From positions 248,001 to 312,000 of the forward strand of contig NZ_LZDB01000001.1 in NCBI RefSeq assembly GCF_001676655.1: 64,000 nt of DNA, in the 5' to 3' direction. Shown piece after piece: positions 18,265-27,693 of the stretch (within the stretch, counting starts at the first letter, position 1; every line of letters starts with the position of its first letter). The notes under the pieces are model-generated. The model searched no databases. It was given only the letters and a program-made list of their open reading frames with translations, and had not been told where the DNA came from. This DNA comes from Perlucidibaca aquatica. Its GTDB lineage: Bacteria; Pseudomonadota; Gammaproteobacteria; Pseudomonadales; Moraxellaceae. The position numbers and the translations under genes are program-made.

Positions 18265-18783
18265 ATGCGTGTTTTATCGATACTGACCTTGACCCTTGTG
18301 CTGGCTGCTTGCGCAACAGCACCTGCCGGTAATGGCTCAGCACCCGCGGCTAGCAACACTGCCACGCCCACTCAAACGCAATCGTTTTTGGCTTCCTTAG
18401 AAGCTAAGCGCGGCAGCGCATTAACGCTGGCTGAGCGCGTGCAGGTCCAAGGCCTAACAGGCACCGCCAAGGTCGGCCTGAATAATGTTCAGAGCAACTT
18501 CCTCAACAAAGTGGGCGCTCAAGTTGGCCTCAATGGTGCGGTGCTTGCAGCACTTTTCCCAGAAGCTGGTAAGCCCTTAAGTGAACATGCGGCTGTGGCC
18601 AAAATTGAAAGCAGCCTTGGCAAAAAACTCACGGCAGCCGATCAAGCCGCCGTGAAATCAGCCACCGTGCTGCGCAATAACTCCCTGGCCAGCCTGAAAA
18701 CAGGTCTGGCCGCCAGCATCGGCAGCCGTACGGGCATGAGTACCGACGTTGTTCTGGCACTGATGCCCCTGCTAGGCCTGTAA
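18265..18783 (+). CDS. Putative lipoprotein of unknown function
   Basis: A 172-residue protein not recognised as a known family. It begins with a short signal peptide and a clear lipobox LAAC with Cys16, so after processing by Lgt and LspA it should be a membrane-anchored lipoprotein. A low-complexity Ala/Thr/Ser/Pro linker (about 17-45) leads to an Ala/Leu-rich helical domain with SLEAKRGSALTLAERVQVQG and a C-terminal DVVLALMPLLGL. No Cys beyond the lipobox. ATG 18265 follows TGGAG. It is 14 bases after argH and 25 bases before ygiQ, so it could be co-transcribed with either. Confidence 0.7.
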   Translation: MRVLSILTLTLVLAACATAPAGNGSAPAASNTATPTQTQSFLASLEAKRGSALTLAERVQVQGLTGTAKVGLNNVQSNFLNKVGAQVGLNGAVLAALFPEAGKPLSEHAAVAKIESSLGKKLTAADQAAVKSATVLRNNSLASLKTGLAASIGSRTGMSTDVVLALMPLLGL

Positions 18784-18807
18784 GCCAAGCAACCCCGGAG
18801 AAATGCC

Positions 18808-21234
18808 ATGAGTCTGCCTTCAGAAAAAGTCACCGTCGGCACGCAGGAAGCGCCCCTGCTGTTCGGCTTCGACCGTTACTGGGCGGAGTGCTATGGCACA
18901 GCTCCGTTTTTGCCGATGTCGCGCGATGAAATGGACCAGCTCGGCTGGGACAGCTGCGACATCATCATCATCACCGGCGATGCCTACGTAGACCACCCAA
19001 GTTTTGGCATGGCCATCATCGGTCGTCTGCTCGAAGCCCAAGGCTTTCGTGTAGGCATCATCGCGCAGCCTGACTGGCAATCCGCCGAACCGTTTAAGGC
19101 GCTGGGGAAACCGAATCTGTTTTTCGGCATCGCCGCTGGCAACATGGATTCGATGATCAACCGCTACACAGCGGATCGCAAGATTCGCTCCGACGATGCC
19201 TATTCGCCCAACGACGAAGGCGGCCGTCGCCCCGACCGCGCCAGTCTGGTCTATGCCCAGCGCGCGCGCGAAGCCTTCCCCGATGTGCCGCAGGTTCTGG
19301 GCGGCATCGAAGCGTCACTGCGACGCATCGCACACTACGACTACTGGCAGGACAAGGTGCGTCGCTCCATCCTGCTCGATGCCAAGTCCGACATCCTGCT
19401 CTACGGCAATGCCGAGCGCGCCATCGTTGAGATCGCGCACCGTCTGGCGCGTGGCGAGCTGATTCGCGACATCACCGATGTGCGTGGCACCGTCTTTCTG
19501 CGTCGCGACACGCCCGAGGGCATGTTCGAGCTGGATTCGACGCGTGTGGATGCGCCGGGCAAGGTCGACCGCATCCTCAATCCGTATGTGAACACGGCCG
19601 ACCTCGACGCCTGCGAAATTGAGCAGAAGAAAGGCCCGACGGAGTATGTCGGCGGGGCCAGCTTTGCCGGCGCCAGTTTCTCGGATGGCAGCAGCACAGG
19701 GCTGACCATGCCCGCCGCGAAAGACATCGGCGCGCCGATTGAAGTCACGCCCGGCGCTTGGGGCGAACTGACCGCGCTGCCAGCAGACACCACCGTGGTC
19801 ACGCTGCAGCCGGCCAAGTTCAAAATGCCGCCACGCGACAAAACCGTGATCCGCCTGCCGTCCTTCGAGAAGGTCAAAGCCGACCCCGTACTCTATGCCC
19901 ACGCCAACCGCGTGCTGCATTTGGAGACGAATCCGGGCAACGCACGCGCCTTGGTGCAGCGTCACGGCGACAGCGATGTTTGGCTGAACCCGCCACCCAT
20001 TCCGCTAACCACAGAAGAAATGGATTACGTCTTCGACCTCGAATACGCCCGCGTGCCGCATCCGGCTTATGGCGACGCGCGCATTCCGGCCTATGAGATG
20101 ATCCGCTTCTCGGTCAACATCATGCGCGGCTGCTTCGGCGGCTGCACCTTCTGCTCAATCACCGAGCACGAGGGCCGCATCATCCAGAATCGCTCGGAAG
20201 ATTCGATCATCCGCGAAGTGGAAAAGATGCGTGATGTGCCGGGCTTCACCGGCATCGTCTCCGACCTCGGCGGCCCGACCGCGAACATGTATCGCCTGGC
20301 CTGCAAAACGCCGGAAATCGAGGCCGCCTGCCGCAAGCCGTCCTGCGTGTATCCGGGCATCTGCGAGAACCTGAATACTGACCACTCGCACCTGATCAAG
20401 CTCTACCGCCGCGCCCGCGAGCTCAAGGGCGTGAAGAAAATCCTGATCGGCTCGGGTTTGCGCTACGACCTCGCCGTGCGCTCGCCGGAATATGTGAAGG
20501 AACTGGTCACGCACCACGTCGGCGGCTATCTCAAGATCGCGCCCGAGCACACCGAAGGCGGCCCATTGTCGATGATGATGAAGCCGGGCATCGGCAGCTA
20601 CGACCAGTTCAAGCAGTTGTTCGAGAAGTTCTCGAAAGAGGCGGGCAAGGAACAGTATCTGATCCCTTACTTCATCGCCGCCCACCCCGGCACGACCGAT
20701 GAAGACATGATGAACTTGGCGATCTGGCTGAAGAAGAACGGCTTCCGCGCCGACCAAGTGCAGACCTTCTACCCGTCACCAATGGCGACCGCGACCGCGA
20801 TGTATCACAGCGGTAAGAACCCGCTGCGCAAGGTCACCCGCGATTCGGAAGATGTGGATATCGTGAAGGGCGATCGCCGTCGCCGCCTGCACAAGGCCTT
20901 CCTGCGTTATCACGACGCTAACAACTGGCCGCTGCTGCGTGAAGCGCTGAAGGAGATGGGCCGTGCCGATCTCATCGGCAACAGTAAGCAGCACCTGATT
21001 CCGACCTGGCAGCCGAAGAACGAGGGCGAGTACGTCAGTCCGCGTAAGAAAAATTCGAGTGTCGTGGAAGGCGTGTCGGTGAAGGTCAAAACGAGCGCTT
21101 CTGACAAGAGCGCGCCTCGCAAAGAGGCTCCTCGTAAAGGCAGCATCCAGACCCAGCACACCGGCCTACCCCCACGAGATGATGGCAGCCGGCCAAGTCG
21201 TCAACGCCCGTCGGCTCCGCGCGCAAGCCGTTAA
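18808..21234 (+). CDS. ygiQ: YgiQ-family radical SAM protein
   Basis: An 808-residue protein of the YgiQ (UPF0313) family. The N-terminal part ([34 protein letters not shown]) resembles a cobalamin-binding-like fold found in several radical SAM enzymes. The radical SAM core carries Cys442, Cys446 and Cys449 in [11 protein letters not shown], which would hold the 4Fe-4S cluster that cleaves S-adenosylmethionine. The C-terminal tail is a basic, low-complexity extension (about 740-808). The reaction is not known. It converges on the alpha/beta hydrolase gene with a 4-base overlap. Codons appear richer in G/C at third positions than in nearby genes. Confidence 0.93.
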   Translation: MSLPSEKVTVGTQEAPLLFGFDRYWAECYGTAPFLPMSRDEMDQLGWDSCDIIIITGDAYVDHPSFGMAIIGRLLEAQGFRVGIIAQPDWQSAEPFKALGKPNLFFGIAAGNMDSMINRYTADRKIRSDDAYSPNDEGGRRPDRASLVYAQRAREAFPDVPQVLGGIEASLRRIAHYDYWQDKVRRSILLDAKSDILLYGNAERAIVEIAHRLARGELIRDITDVRGTVFLRRDTPEGMFELDSTRVDAPGKVDRILNPYVNTADLDACEIEQKKGPTEYVGGASFAGASFSDGSSTGLTMPAAKDIGAPIEVTPGAWGELTALPADTTVVTLQPAKFKMPPRDKTVIRLPSFEKVKADPVLYAHANRVLHLETNPGNARALVQRHGDSDVWLNPPPIPLTTEEMDYVFDLEYARVPHPAYGDARIPAYEMIRFSVNIMRGCFGGCTFCSITEHEGRIIQNRSEDSIIREVEKMRDVPGFTGIVSDLGGPTANMYRLACKTPEIEAACRKPSCVYPGICENLNTDHSHLIKLYRRARELKGVKKILIGSGLRYDLAVRSPEYVKELVTHHVGGYLKIAPEHTEGGPLSMMMKPGIGSYDQFKQLFEKFSKEAGKEQYLIPYFIAAHPGTTDEDMMNLAIWLKKNGFRADQVQTFYPSPMATATAMYHSGKNPLRKVTRDSEDVDIVKGDRRRRLHKAFLRYHDANNWPLLREALKEMGRADLIGNSKQHLIPTWQPKNEGEYVSPRKKNSSVVEGVSVKVKTSASDKSAPRKEAPRKGSIQTQHTGLPPRDDGSRPSRQRPSAPRASR

Positions 21235-21962
21235 GGCTTAGTGCGCTGATCCGCCAGCACTTTCGCGATGGTGCGAAACACCTCGGCATCGTGCACCAGC
21301 CCAATGTGCGAGCTGTGCACCTCAACATGACGTGCCTGTGGAGTGAGGCGGTCGAGCGTGGCGGGCCAGCTCACAATGCCATCGACCTTACTGAACAGCA
21401 CAGTTAAGGGGCAGAGAATCGGAATGCTATCGCGCTTCGCCATTTCGCTTTCAATCACATCCAAATTAAAGCCTTTCTTACGATAAGCCGCTGCGGTGAT
21501 GGTGTATTTAGGGCCGCCAACCGCCGGCGAGCCCAGCGTAATAACACCCGCGATGTGCTCAGGCAGATCTCGCGCCAGCTCACGCGCAATGTATCCCCCC
21601 AAACTCCAGCCGATGAGCGTGATGGGCTGACCACTGTGTTGAACATGGTCTTGAATCTTCTGCTTAAGCTTGGGTAATAGCTTATGCACAGCGCCGTTGT
21701 TTTTGCCCTGCCCCCAATGGCTCACCGCATAGCCAAGCTGGCGCAGTCGCGTCGCTAGACTGTTCATGGCTTTCTCATCCGCGCCATAGCCGGGCAATAA
21801 CATCAGCGACTGGCCATCTCCGCGCTCAAGGCCTTGAAGCACGCGATCGCCCAAGCGCTTAGCGCGCAACCACTCCAGGGCAAATCGGCTTTCTGCCACC
21901 ACCTCTCGCCAACCGGGTGGATGCTCGGGCAGGTCTTCTGGCAGATGAGGCAAATAGGTCAT
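21231..21962 (-). CDS. Alpha/beta hydrolase
   Basis: A 243-residue alpha/beta-hydrolase-fold protein. The nucleophile elbow is [13 protein letters not shown], with Ser as expected nucleophile; the oxyanion region [20 protein letters not shown] precedes it. The acid is probably the Asp in [12 protein letters not shown], and the His is in [13 protein letters not shown]. No signal peptide is seen. The fold covers esterases, lipases and thioesterases, and the substrate cannot be told. It is convergent with ygiQ (4-base overlap) and divergent from msrA. Confidence 0.85.
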   Translation of the reverse strand: MTYLPHLPEDLPEHPPGWREVVAESRFALEWLRAKRLGDRVLQGLERGDGQSLMLLPGYGADEKAMNSLATRLRQLGYAVSHWGQGKNNGAVHKLLPKLKQKIQDHVQHSGQPITLIGWSLGGYIARELARDLPEHIAGVITLGSPAVGGPKYTITAAAYRKKGFNLDVIESEMAKRDSIPILCPLTVLFSKVDGIVSWPATLDRLTPQARHVEVHSSHIGLVHDAEVFRTIAKVLADQRTKP

Positions 21963-22048
21963 AGCAAGCTCGTTTGTGCGCTGGGCAACAGAATTCAGTC
22001 AGCGCAGAATGCAGACTCTACTGACGATGTGCAAGCAAGGGCAAGATC

Positions 22049-22585
22049 ATGAAAGAAGCTCAACTCATACTTGGCGGCGGCTGCTTCTGGTGTCTGGATG
22101 CGGTTTATCGTGAAGTACCCGGCGTGCTCGAATGCACCTCGGGCTATGCGGGCGGCGCCCGACCTAATCCCAGTTATGAGCAAATATGCAGCGGAGCCAC
22201 CGGCCATGCCGAAGTGGTGAAATTACGCTTCGATGCCGATCAAACCAGCCTTGAACGACTGCTTGAGATTTTCTTCACCATCCACGACCCAACCACGTTA
22301 AATCGCCAAGGTGCCGATACCGGTACGCAATATCGCTCGGTGATTTTTTGTGGCGATGATGCCCAGCGCGTAGCCGTGGAAGCCTTTATTGAGCAGCTCA
22401 AACACGCTCAGCTGTTTGACAACCCCATCGTGACTGAAGTCAGCCCTGCTGTGCCATTTTATGACGCCGAGGAGTATCACCAAGACTACTTCCGCCGTAA
22501 TCCAGGGCAAGGGTATTGCCACATGGTGGTGAGTCCGAAAGTAGCCAAGTACCGCAAGCTATTTGGGCCCGGTGCCGATCGCTAA
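22049..22585 (+). CDS. msrA: Peptide-methionine (S)-S-oxide reductase MsrA
   Basis: MsrA repairs the S form of methionine sulfoxide in proteins, using thioredoxin as reductant. The 178-residue protein has the signature GGCFWC, with catalytic Cys12 right at the N-terminus. It also has ECTSGYAGG, FFTIHDPTTLNRQGADTGTQYRSVIF and the C-terminal AEEYHQDYF segment that completes the active site. The N-terminus lacks a signal peptide, so it acts in the cytoplasm. The peroxiredoxin gene follows about 100 bases downstream on the same strand; both defend against oxidants. Confidence 0.95.
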   Translation: MKEAQLILGGGCFWCLDAVYREVPGVLECTSGYAGGARPNPSYEQICSGATGHAEVVKLRFDADQTSLERLLEIFFTIHDPTTLNRQGADTGTQYRSVIFCGDDAQRVAVEAFIEQLKHAQLFDNPIVTEVSPAVPFYDAEEYHQDYFRRNPGQGYCHMVVSPKVAKYRKLFGPGADR

Positions 22586-22606
22586 CGCGGGCTTATGACG
22601 CCCGCG
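22586..22606. repeat. Inverted repeat after msrA
   Basis: Arms CGCGGGC (22586-22592) and GCCCGCG (22600-22606) form a perfect 7-base stem with a 7-base loop directly after the msrA stop codon. No T-tract follows, so termination is uncertain; it may instead protect the 3-prime end of msrA mRNA. The 82 bases from here to the peroxiredoxin gene hold no further feature except its AAGGA site. Confidence 0.45.
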
Positions 22607-22688
22607 CATAAGCTCAGCACAAAACGGTCTTTCCCGAGGCCGGGGCTAAGCGTTACTGTCAGGGCATCTTCTCAGCAAGGAACTCATC

Positions 22689-23330
<642 letters not shown>

Positions 23331-23337
23331 ATTGTGG

Positions 23338-23366
23338 GCCGGCACTGCTGCGCTAGCAGCGCCGGC
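23338..23366. terminator. Possible bidirectional terminator between peroxiredoxin and pstB
   Basis: Arms GCCGGC-x-CTGCT (23338-23349) and AGCAG-x-GCCGGC (23355-23366) pair over about 11 positions with one mismatch. The structure fills the gap between two convergent genes and touches the pstB stop codon. There is no clear T-run on either side, so it may act by stabilising 3-prime ends rather than by intrinsic termination. Confidence 0.5.
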
Positions 23367-24206
23367 TTAGCCCCGAATGCCATTAATGTAAGCAGCAGTT
23401 AGGGCATCCACAGGCGCTTCAAAAAGCTGCTCACACGCACCGAACTCAATGAGTTGGCCAACGTGATTTTGCGTCCAGAAAAATGCAGTGTAATTGGCGA
23501 TGCGGCGCGCCTGAGCCAAATTGTGCGTCACGATGACCACGGTGTAACGCCCGCCCAAACGCAAAATCAGATCTTCAACCACACCCGACGAGATCGGATC
23601 GAGCGCACTGCAGGGCTCATCCATCAGCAGAATCTCTGGCTCCAACACCAATGCCCGCGCAATACAAAGCCGCTGCTGCTGCCCGCCGGACAGCCCCAAA
23701 GCTGGCGCATCCAAACGGTCAGACACCTCTTGCCAAAGTCCCACATCGCGCAAGGCTTGCTCGATGCGACGTTCGCGATCCGCCTTATCCTTAAAGCCGT
23801 GCTCTTGCAGCGGCATGTCGAGATTTCGGCGTATCGATAAGGGAAAGGGATTAGGTCGCTGGAAAATCATGCCGATGCGGCGACGCAGCATCAGCACATC
23901 GGTTTTCGGTGTCAGGATCTCTTCGCCATCGAGCAGAATACTGCCGCTCACGGCACAGCCCGGCACCATGTCCACCAACCGGTTCAAGCTCGACAAAAAG
24001 CTCGTCTTGCCACAGCCCGAAGGGCCAATCAGCGCCGTGATACAGCCTCGCTGAATCGCCAACGACACGCCGTTTAGAACAGTTTTCGTGCCATAACGAA
24101 CACTCAGATTGTGAATCGCCAGATGGGCTTGTGGCACGCAGCACGCCGCCTGCTGACGAAGCTCGCTAACGGTATAACTGGTGGCGCTATCAAGAGGCGT
24201 GTTCAT
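23367..24206 (-). CDS. pstB: Phosphate ABC transporter ATPase PstB
   Basis: PstB hydrolyses ATP to drive high-affinity phosphate uptake through PstC and PstA. Of its 279 residues, Walker A is GPSGCGKTS (61-69), the Q loop IFQRPNPFPLSI, the signature LSGGQQQRLCIARAL and Walker B ILLMDEPCSALDP. The Pst-specific C-terminal QLIEFGACEQLFEAP is present. ATG 24206 overlaps the pstA stop (ATGA), preferred over an upstream in-frame ATG at 24233. It is the last gene of pstSCAB. phoU, which usually follows pstB, is absent here. Confidence 0.96.
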   Translation of the reverse strand: MNTPLDSATSYTVSELRQQAACCVPQAHLAIHNLSVRYGTKTVLNGVSLAIQRGCITALIGPSGCGKTSFLSSLNRLVDMVPGCAVSGSILLDGEEILTPKTDVLMLRRRIGMIFQRPNPFPLSIRRNLDMPLQEHGFKDKADRERRIEQALRDVGLWQEVSDRLDAPALGLSGGQQQRLCIARALVLEPEILLMDEPCSALDPISSGVVEDLILRLGGRYTVVIVTHNLAQARRIANYTAFFWTQNHVGQLIEFGACEQLFEAPVDALTAAYINGIRG

Positions 24207-25069
24207 GCGTGCGTTATTCTCCGGGCAAGCCAACGATCAGACAGGGCGATGGCCAGGCCATTCACCACCAGCAGCAACGCCAGCAACACCAGCGCCGTAC
24301 CGTAGGCCGCTTGGTCGCCTCCGGTCACATTCATCGATAAGTCAAAAATATGCACGGCCAACACGCGACCAGAATCCAGCCACGACGAGGGCATCCGATC
24401 GACATAGCCACTGGTGAAGAGCAACACGGCCGTTTCTGCCAGCGCGCGGCCTATGCCCAACATCAATCCGGCGGTCAGCGCCGGAGCCGCCGCCGGCAAT
24501 AGCAAATACCGTAAAGCGGCCCAGCGTGTTAATCCCAACGCGGCAGCGCCCTGACGCCAGTCATCCGGTACCGCGGCCAAACCCGCTTCGCTGGTCCGGA
24601 TCAGAATGGGCAGAACCATGCAGGCCAGCGTCAGGCCGCCTGCCAGCAAGGAGTAGCCCAGCCCTAACCAGATACAGAAGAAGGCGCTGCCAAACAGGCC
24701 ATAAACAATGGAGGGCACTCCAGCCAGTACATCTAGGCTAAAGCGAATAGCCGCTGCGCTGGGGCTATTCGCTCGCGTAAATTCGCTCAGCCAAATGGCC
24801 GTTGCCAAACCCAACGGTACGGCCACCACGAACGTAATGGCCAGCACGACCAGCGACGACACCAACATCGGTGCGATGCCGCCACGCCGGCCCGATCGCT
24901 CCGGCTCCGTGGTGAGAAAGTCCCAGCTCACACGCTCAAGGCCTTGGCTGGCCATATCGGCCAATAGCCACACAAAAAAGCCCGCAATAATGGCGGCGCT
25001 TAGCCACACCAAAGCGCCCAATACATGATCACTGTAGCGTCGAGAAGCCAAACTCCGCCGCGCCGTCAT
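24203..25069 (-). CDS. pstA: Phosphate ABC transporter permease PstA
   Basis: A 288-residue inner-membrane permease with six predicted transmembrane helices. The typical PstA segments are LSEFTRANSPSAAAIRFSLDVLAGVPSIVYGLFG, which contains the binding-protein-dependent transport signature and the GVPSIVYGLFG phosphate-permease motif, and EAGLAAVPDDWRQGAAALGLTRW, the EAA loop that contacts PstB. It forms the channel with PstC. Its start overlaps the pstC stop by four bases (ATGA), and its stop overlaps pstB, so the three are translated as a coupled unit. Confidence 0.95.
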   Translation of the reverse strand: MTARRSLASRRYSDHVLGALVWLSAAIIAGFFVWLLADMASQGLERVSWDFLTTEPERSGRRGGIAPMLVSSLVVLAITFVVAVPLGLATAIWLSEFTRANSPSAAAIRFSLDVLAGVPSIVYGLFGSAFFCIWLGLGYSLLAGGLTLACMVLPILIRTSEAGLAAVPDDWRQGAAALGLTRWAALRYLLLPAAAPALTAGLMLGIGRALAETAVLLFTSGYVDRMPSSWLDSGRVLAVHIFDLSMNVTGGDQAAYGTALVLLALLLVVNGLAIALSDRWLARRITHA

Positions 25070-25911
25070 TGCTTAGCCTCCAAGCGCTGACCCAGGAGCA
25101 CAATGGCCACCACAACCAGTGTCAGCATCAAGCTGCTGACATACAAACTGGCACGATGGGCGTCGGTGGCATAGGCCATTTCCAAGGCAATATTGGCCGT
25201 CAACACACGTACGGAATCGAAGATGCTACCCGGCACCTGCACCACATTACCCGCGACCATCAGCACCGCCATGGTTTCACCCAGGGCTCGCGTAGTCGCT
25301 AATAACACGCCGGCCACTATGCCGGTTCGAGCCGCTGGCAGGGCAATTTTGAGCAAGATGGCTTGCTCCGACAGCCCCAACGCTTGCCCGCCGCGCCAAT
25401 AATTCACCGGCACGGTTCGTAGCGCCGCCTCACTGGTCAACGCCACCGTGGGCAAAATCATCACCGCTAAAATCAACATGGCCGCAAGCAAGCTAGCGCC
25501 AGGCGGCGCTACACGCGTAATTAACGGGACTAATACGGTCAGGCCCCACAAGCCATAGACCACCGACGGGATACCCGCCAACAACATCAACAATCGACGA
25601 AAAGTGGTGGCTAAGGGTGCGGGCGCGAAGAAGTTCACAAAGAGTGCGGCAGCTAGGCCCATCGGCACGGCTAAAGCCAGAGCGCCCACCGTGGCTAGCA
25701 CGGTCGCCAGTAACATGGGCCAAAGATTGAATTGCCCGGCACTGGGGAACCAACCCGAGGAATCAAAGAAGCGCAGCCAATGGCCATCAACCACGGCTAA
25801 TCGCGACTCATTGATCAAAAACAGGAATATCAACAGCAGCAATGCCACCGCACTGCTGGCCAGCAGCCAGAGCGACCGAGATAGCCAGGCTTCAGTGTGC
25901 GACGGGGACAA
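25066..25911 (-). CDS. pstC: Phosphate ABC transporter permease PstC
   Basis: A 281-residue inner-membrane permease, partner of PstA. It has about six helices. The conserved stretches are LLAGIPSVVYGLWGL, matching the phosphate-permease motif, and the EAA loop SEAALRTVPVNYWRGGQALGLSEQ. The reading frame starts with TTG at 25911, about eight bases after AGGA within the end of pstS; no ATG or GTG fits before the first helix, so a rare start codon is likely. It overlaps the pstS stop by 20 bases and the pstA start by four. Confidence 0.93.
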   Translation of the reverse strand: MSPSHTEAWLSRSLWLLASSAVALLLLIFLFLINESRLAVVDGHWLRFFDSSGWFPSAGQFNLWPMLLATVLATVGALALAVPMGLAAALFVNFFAPAPLATTFRRLLMLLAGIPSVVYGLWGLTVLVPLITRVAPPGASLLAAMLILAVMILPTVALTSEAALRTVPVNYWRGGQALGLSEQAILLKIALPAARTGIVAGVLLATTRALGETMAVLMVAGNVVQVPGSIFDSVRVLTANIALEMAYATDAHRASLYVSSLMLTLVVVAIVLLGQRLEAKQ

Positions 25912-26710
25912 AGAACTGATCCTGAATCAGGTCATACACTTCACGGCTCTGCGCGAAGCCAATGAAGCGCTTAGTTAACCCAGTGGCCGGCTCACGCGTG
26001 ACAAGAACGAGCGGTCGCGACAAGGGAAAGCTACGATTGCGAACATTGGCAACCGTTGCAGCCACGCCATTAATTGGCAACAGTTTAATGGGCGTGCCGT
26101 CCTCTTCTTCGAACTCCGCCGCACCGATTGAGACATAGCCTATCGCCCCCGGGTTTCCGGAAACGGTTTTAATGCCCTGCTGATTGTCGCCAATCACCAC
26201 CTGCGCTTTAACATCCGGAGACTTCAGCTTGAAGTACTGCAGGAACAGCTCCAAGGTTGAACGCCCTTCGGCCTTATTGACGACGGTGATGGGCAGGTCT
26301 TTTCCGCCGACTGTTTTCCAGTTGGAAATTTGGCCGGTATAAATCGCAACAATCTGCTCATTGCTCAATGCTTTTACCGGATTACTTTTATGCAAAATGA
26401 TGGTGATGCCATCTAGCGCTAAGACATAGCTGGAAAGATCCGCCTCTTCGGGCTTCAGTGCACGCGACACCATGCCCATGTCAGCCAAGCCCGCGCGCGC
26501 ATCTGCTAGCCCCCGTGATGAACCACCCGCTTGAACATCTACACGAATACCGGGATTTAGCTTTTCAAAGCGTTTTCCCAAATCCAGCGCCAATGGCGCG
26601 ACCGTACTGGAGCCCGTGAGCGTGAGCTTATTCGCGTCAGCGGCGGTTGCGGATACAGAAATGAGTGGCAAAGACAAACAGAGTGCAATCAGCACAGAAG
26701 ATACGCGCAT
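25892..26710 (-). CDS. pstS: Periplasmic phosphate-binding protein PstS
   Basis: A 272-residue phosphate-binding protein, delivering phosphate to PstC/PstA. An N-terminal signal peptide of about 23 residues ends near SVSATAADA. The mature part begins LTLTGSSTVAPLALDLGKRF and contains QAGGSSRGLADARAG; the TGSST and GSSRG loops are phosphate-binding elements. It is the first gene of the operon. A weak Pho-box-like sequence lies about 42 bases upstream, in keeping with PhoB control, which is known for pst operons but not demonstrated here. Confidence 0.93.
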   Translation of the reverse strand: MRVSSVLIALCLSLPLISVSATAADANKLTLTGSSTVAPLALDLGKRFEKLNPGIRVDVQAGGSSRGLADARAGLADMGMVSRALKPEEADLSSYVLALDGITIILHKSNPVKALSNEQIVAIYTGQISNWKTVGGKDLPITVVNKAEGRSTLELFLQYFKLKSPDVKAQVVIGDNQQGIKTVSGNPGAIGYVSIGAAEFEEEDGTPIKLLPINGVAATVANVRNRSFPLSRPLVLVTREPATGLTKRFIGFAQSREVYDLIQDQFFVPVAH

Positions 26711-26751
26711 GCGACTAACCTTTATTATTTGCTAACAAAGCATAGACGCAG

Positions 26752-26771
26752 TGACGAAGGGTTTGTTACAG
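26752..26771 (-). promoter_or_regulatory. Weak Pho-box-like sequence upstream of pstS
   Basis: On the minus strand the sequence begins CTGTAAC, a 4-base AAAC spacer follows, then CCTTCGT. The first half matches five or more of the seven bases of the CTGTCAT repeat recognised by PhoB; the second half matches only four. Position and spacing suit a PhoB site for pstSCAB, but the match is poor and may be chance. Confidence 0.3.
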
Positions 26772-26791
26772 CTGAAAAATGATCAGACGAT

Positions 26792-26965
26792 CTATTCGCC
26801 GACCAATAGTCGCCATTCCTCCGCGCTCAGGCCCGCAGCACGAGCAAGCTTGGCAAAATCGCTTTGCAGGCTTTTTTGCACTTTGTCTTTATGCTGATTC
26901 AACAAGGATTTGGCTTCAGCAACCAGCGCCTCGAGCTCTTCCAGTGTTAGGTCTTCTAAATTCAT
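26792..26965 (-). CDS. 57-residue protein resembling the H-NS oligomerisation domain only
   Basis: This short gene runs from ATG 26965 to a TAG at 26792. The product starts MNLEDLTLEELEALVAEAKS and ends GLSAEEWRLLVGE. It resembles, from memory, the N-terminal coiled-coil dimerisation region of H-NS-family proteins of Pseudomonadales and Burkholderiales (LS-EELK-L-EEAEAL). The C-terminal DNA-binding domain is missing: after the stop no frame encodes a GxGxxPxW-like motif before pstS. It is strongly charged and predicted all-helical, with no Cys. No good ribosome-binding site is visible. It lies 81 bases upstream of pstS on the same strand. It could be an H-NS antagonist or an unrelated small helical protein. 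Confidence 0.6.
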   Translation of the reverse strand: MNLEDLTLEELEALVAEAKSLLNQHKDKVQKSLQSDFAKLARAAGLSAEEWRLLVGE

Positions 26966-27158
26966 CACAGGCTAACGCGTACTCAGGATTAAACAGCAAA
27001 AGGAACGAGCGCCAGTGTAATACATAGCCTCTGAACCCTATCAAGTATGAACGTCCTTGGCTGTTTCGCCAGTGAAAATTGTATCCTTGCGCCGCTAACG
27101 GTTCGGAATGTTTGTGCTTTGTCCGCCAAGGCAGTCTTTTTAGCCTGCACGAATGCGT

Positions 27159-27171
27159 CTATACTTCGCGC
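27159..27171 (+). promoter_or_regulatory. Probable -10 region of the cytochrome c5 gene
   Basis: The 13 bases CTATACTTCGCGC contain TATACT at 27160-27165, 55 bases before the GTG start. The identical 13-mer stands upstream of typA at 45478. No good -35 hexamer is seen. The rest of the 254-base gap between the H-NS-like gene and this one (26966-27219) shows no other feature I can support. Confidence 0.45.
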
Positions 27172-27219
27172 AAACGTGGGATACACCTACGATCTCTCCG
27201 GTTTTTGAGTGAGGTTATC

Positions 27220-27681
27220 GTGAAAAAGATTGCAATGTTGTTGGCTGCTGTCGGTTTTGTATTGGCCACTCCGGTCGTGGCGAAGTCCACTCAAGAAATT
27301 TCTGATCGCCCGCTGGGTGAGCGCTCACTTTTTTCGCAACGCGCCATCATTGAACGCATCACCATGGCCGGTAGTGTTTGCCTAGAAGGCGAGCCATGTG
27401 CCGCCGCTGTAGCTGCCGCGCCTGCTGCCGGTGGCGCACCTCGCTCCGGTGATGAAATTGTTTCGGCTGTGTGTGGCGGCTGTCACGGGGCTGGCGTCAT
27501 GGGCGCTCCGGTCATCGGCAACAAGGGCCAATGGGGTCCACGTATTGCTCAAGGCAAGTCCACGCTCTATACCCATGCGATCGGCGGTATTCGCGGCATG
27601 CCAGCCAAGGGTGGCTGTGGCACTTGCTCGGATGATGAAATTAAAGCTGCTGTTGACGTGATGGTCGCAAAAGCCAAGTAA
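27220..27681 (+). CDS. Periplasmic cytochrome c5
   Basis: A 153-residue class I cytochrome c. GTG 27220 follows GAGG by five bases; the open frame upstream has no family character. A signal peptide of about 22 residues ends at VVAKS. After an Ala-rich linker comes the haem motif CGGCH (Cys85, Cys88, His89) and axial Met127 in GIRGMPAKGG. The downstream CGTC pair is the extra disulfide-type motif of cytochrome c5 proteins, which carry electrons to terminal oxidases. It is convergent with rep across a very long inverted repeat. Confidence 0.9.
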   Translation: MKKIAMLLAAVGFVLATPVVAKSTQEISDRPLGERSLFSQRAIIERITMAGSVCLEGEPCAAAVAAAPAAGGAPRSGDEIVSAVCGGCHGAGVMGAPVIGNKGQWGPRIAQGKSTLYTHAIGGIRGMPAKGGCGTCSDDEIKAAVDVMVAKAK

Positions 27682-27693
27682 GTAACTGCTCCT

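Noticed and set aside
18808-21234. Higher GC at third positions in ygiQ as a sign of horizontal transfer
   Set aside because: Judged by eye only; gene order around it is ordinary and no mobile element or tRNA scar flanks it, so the claim is too weak to make.
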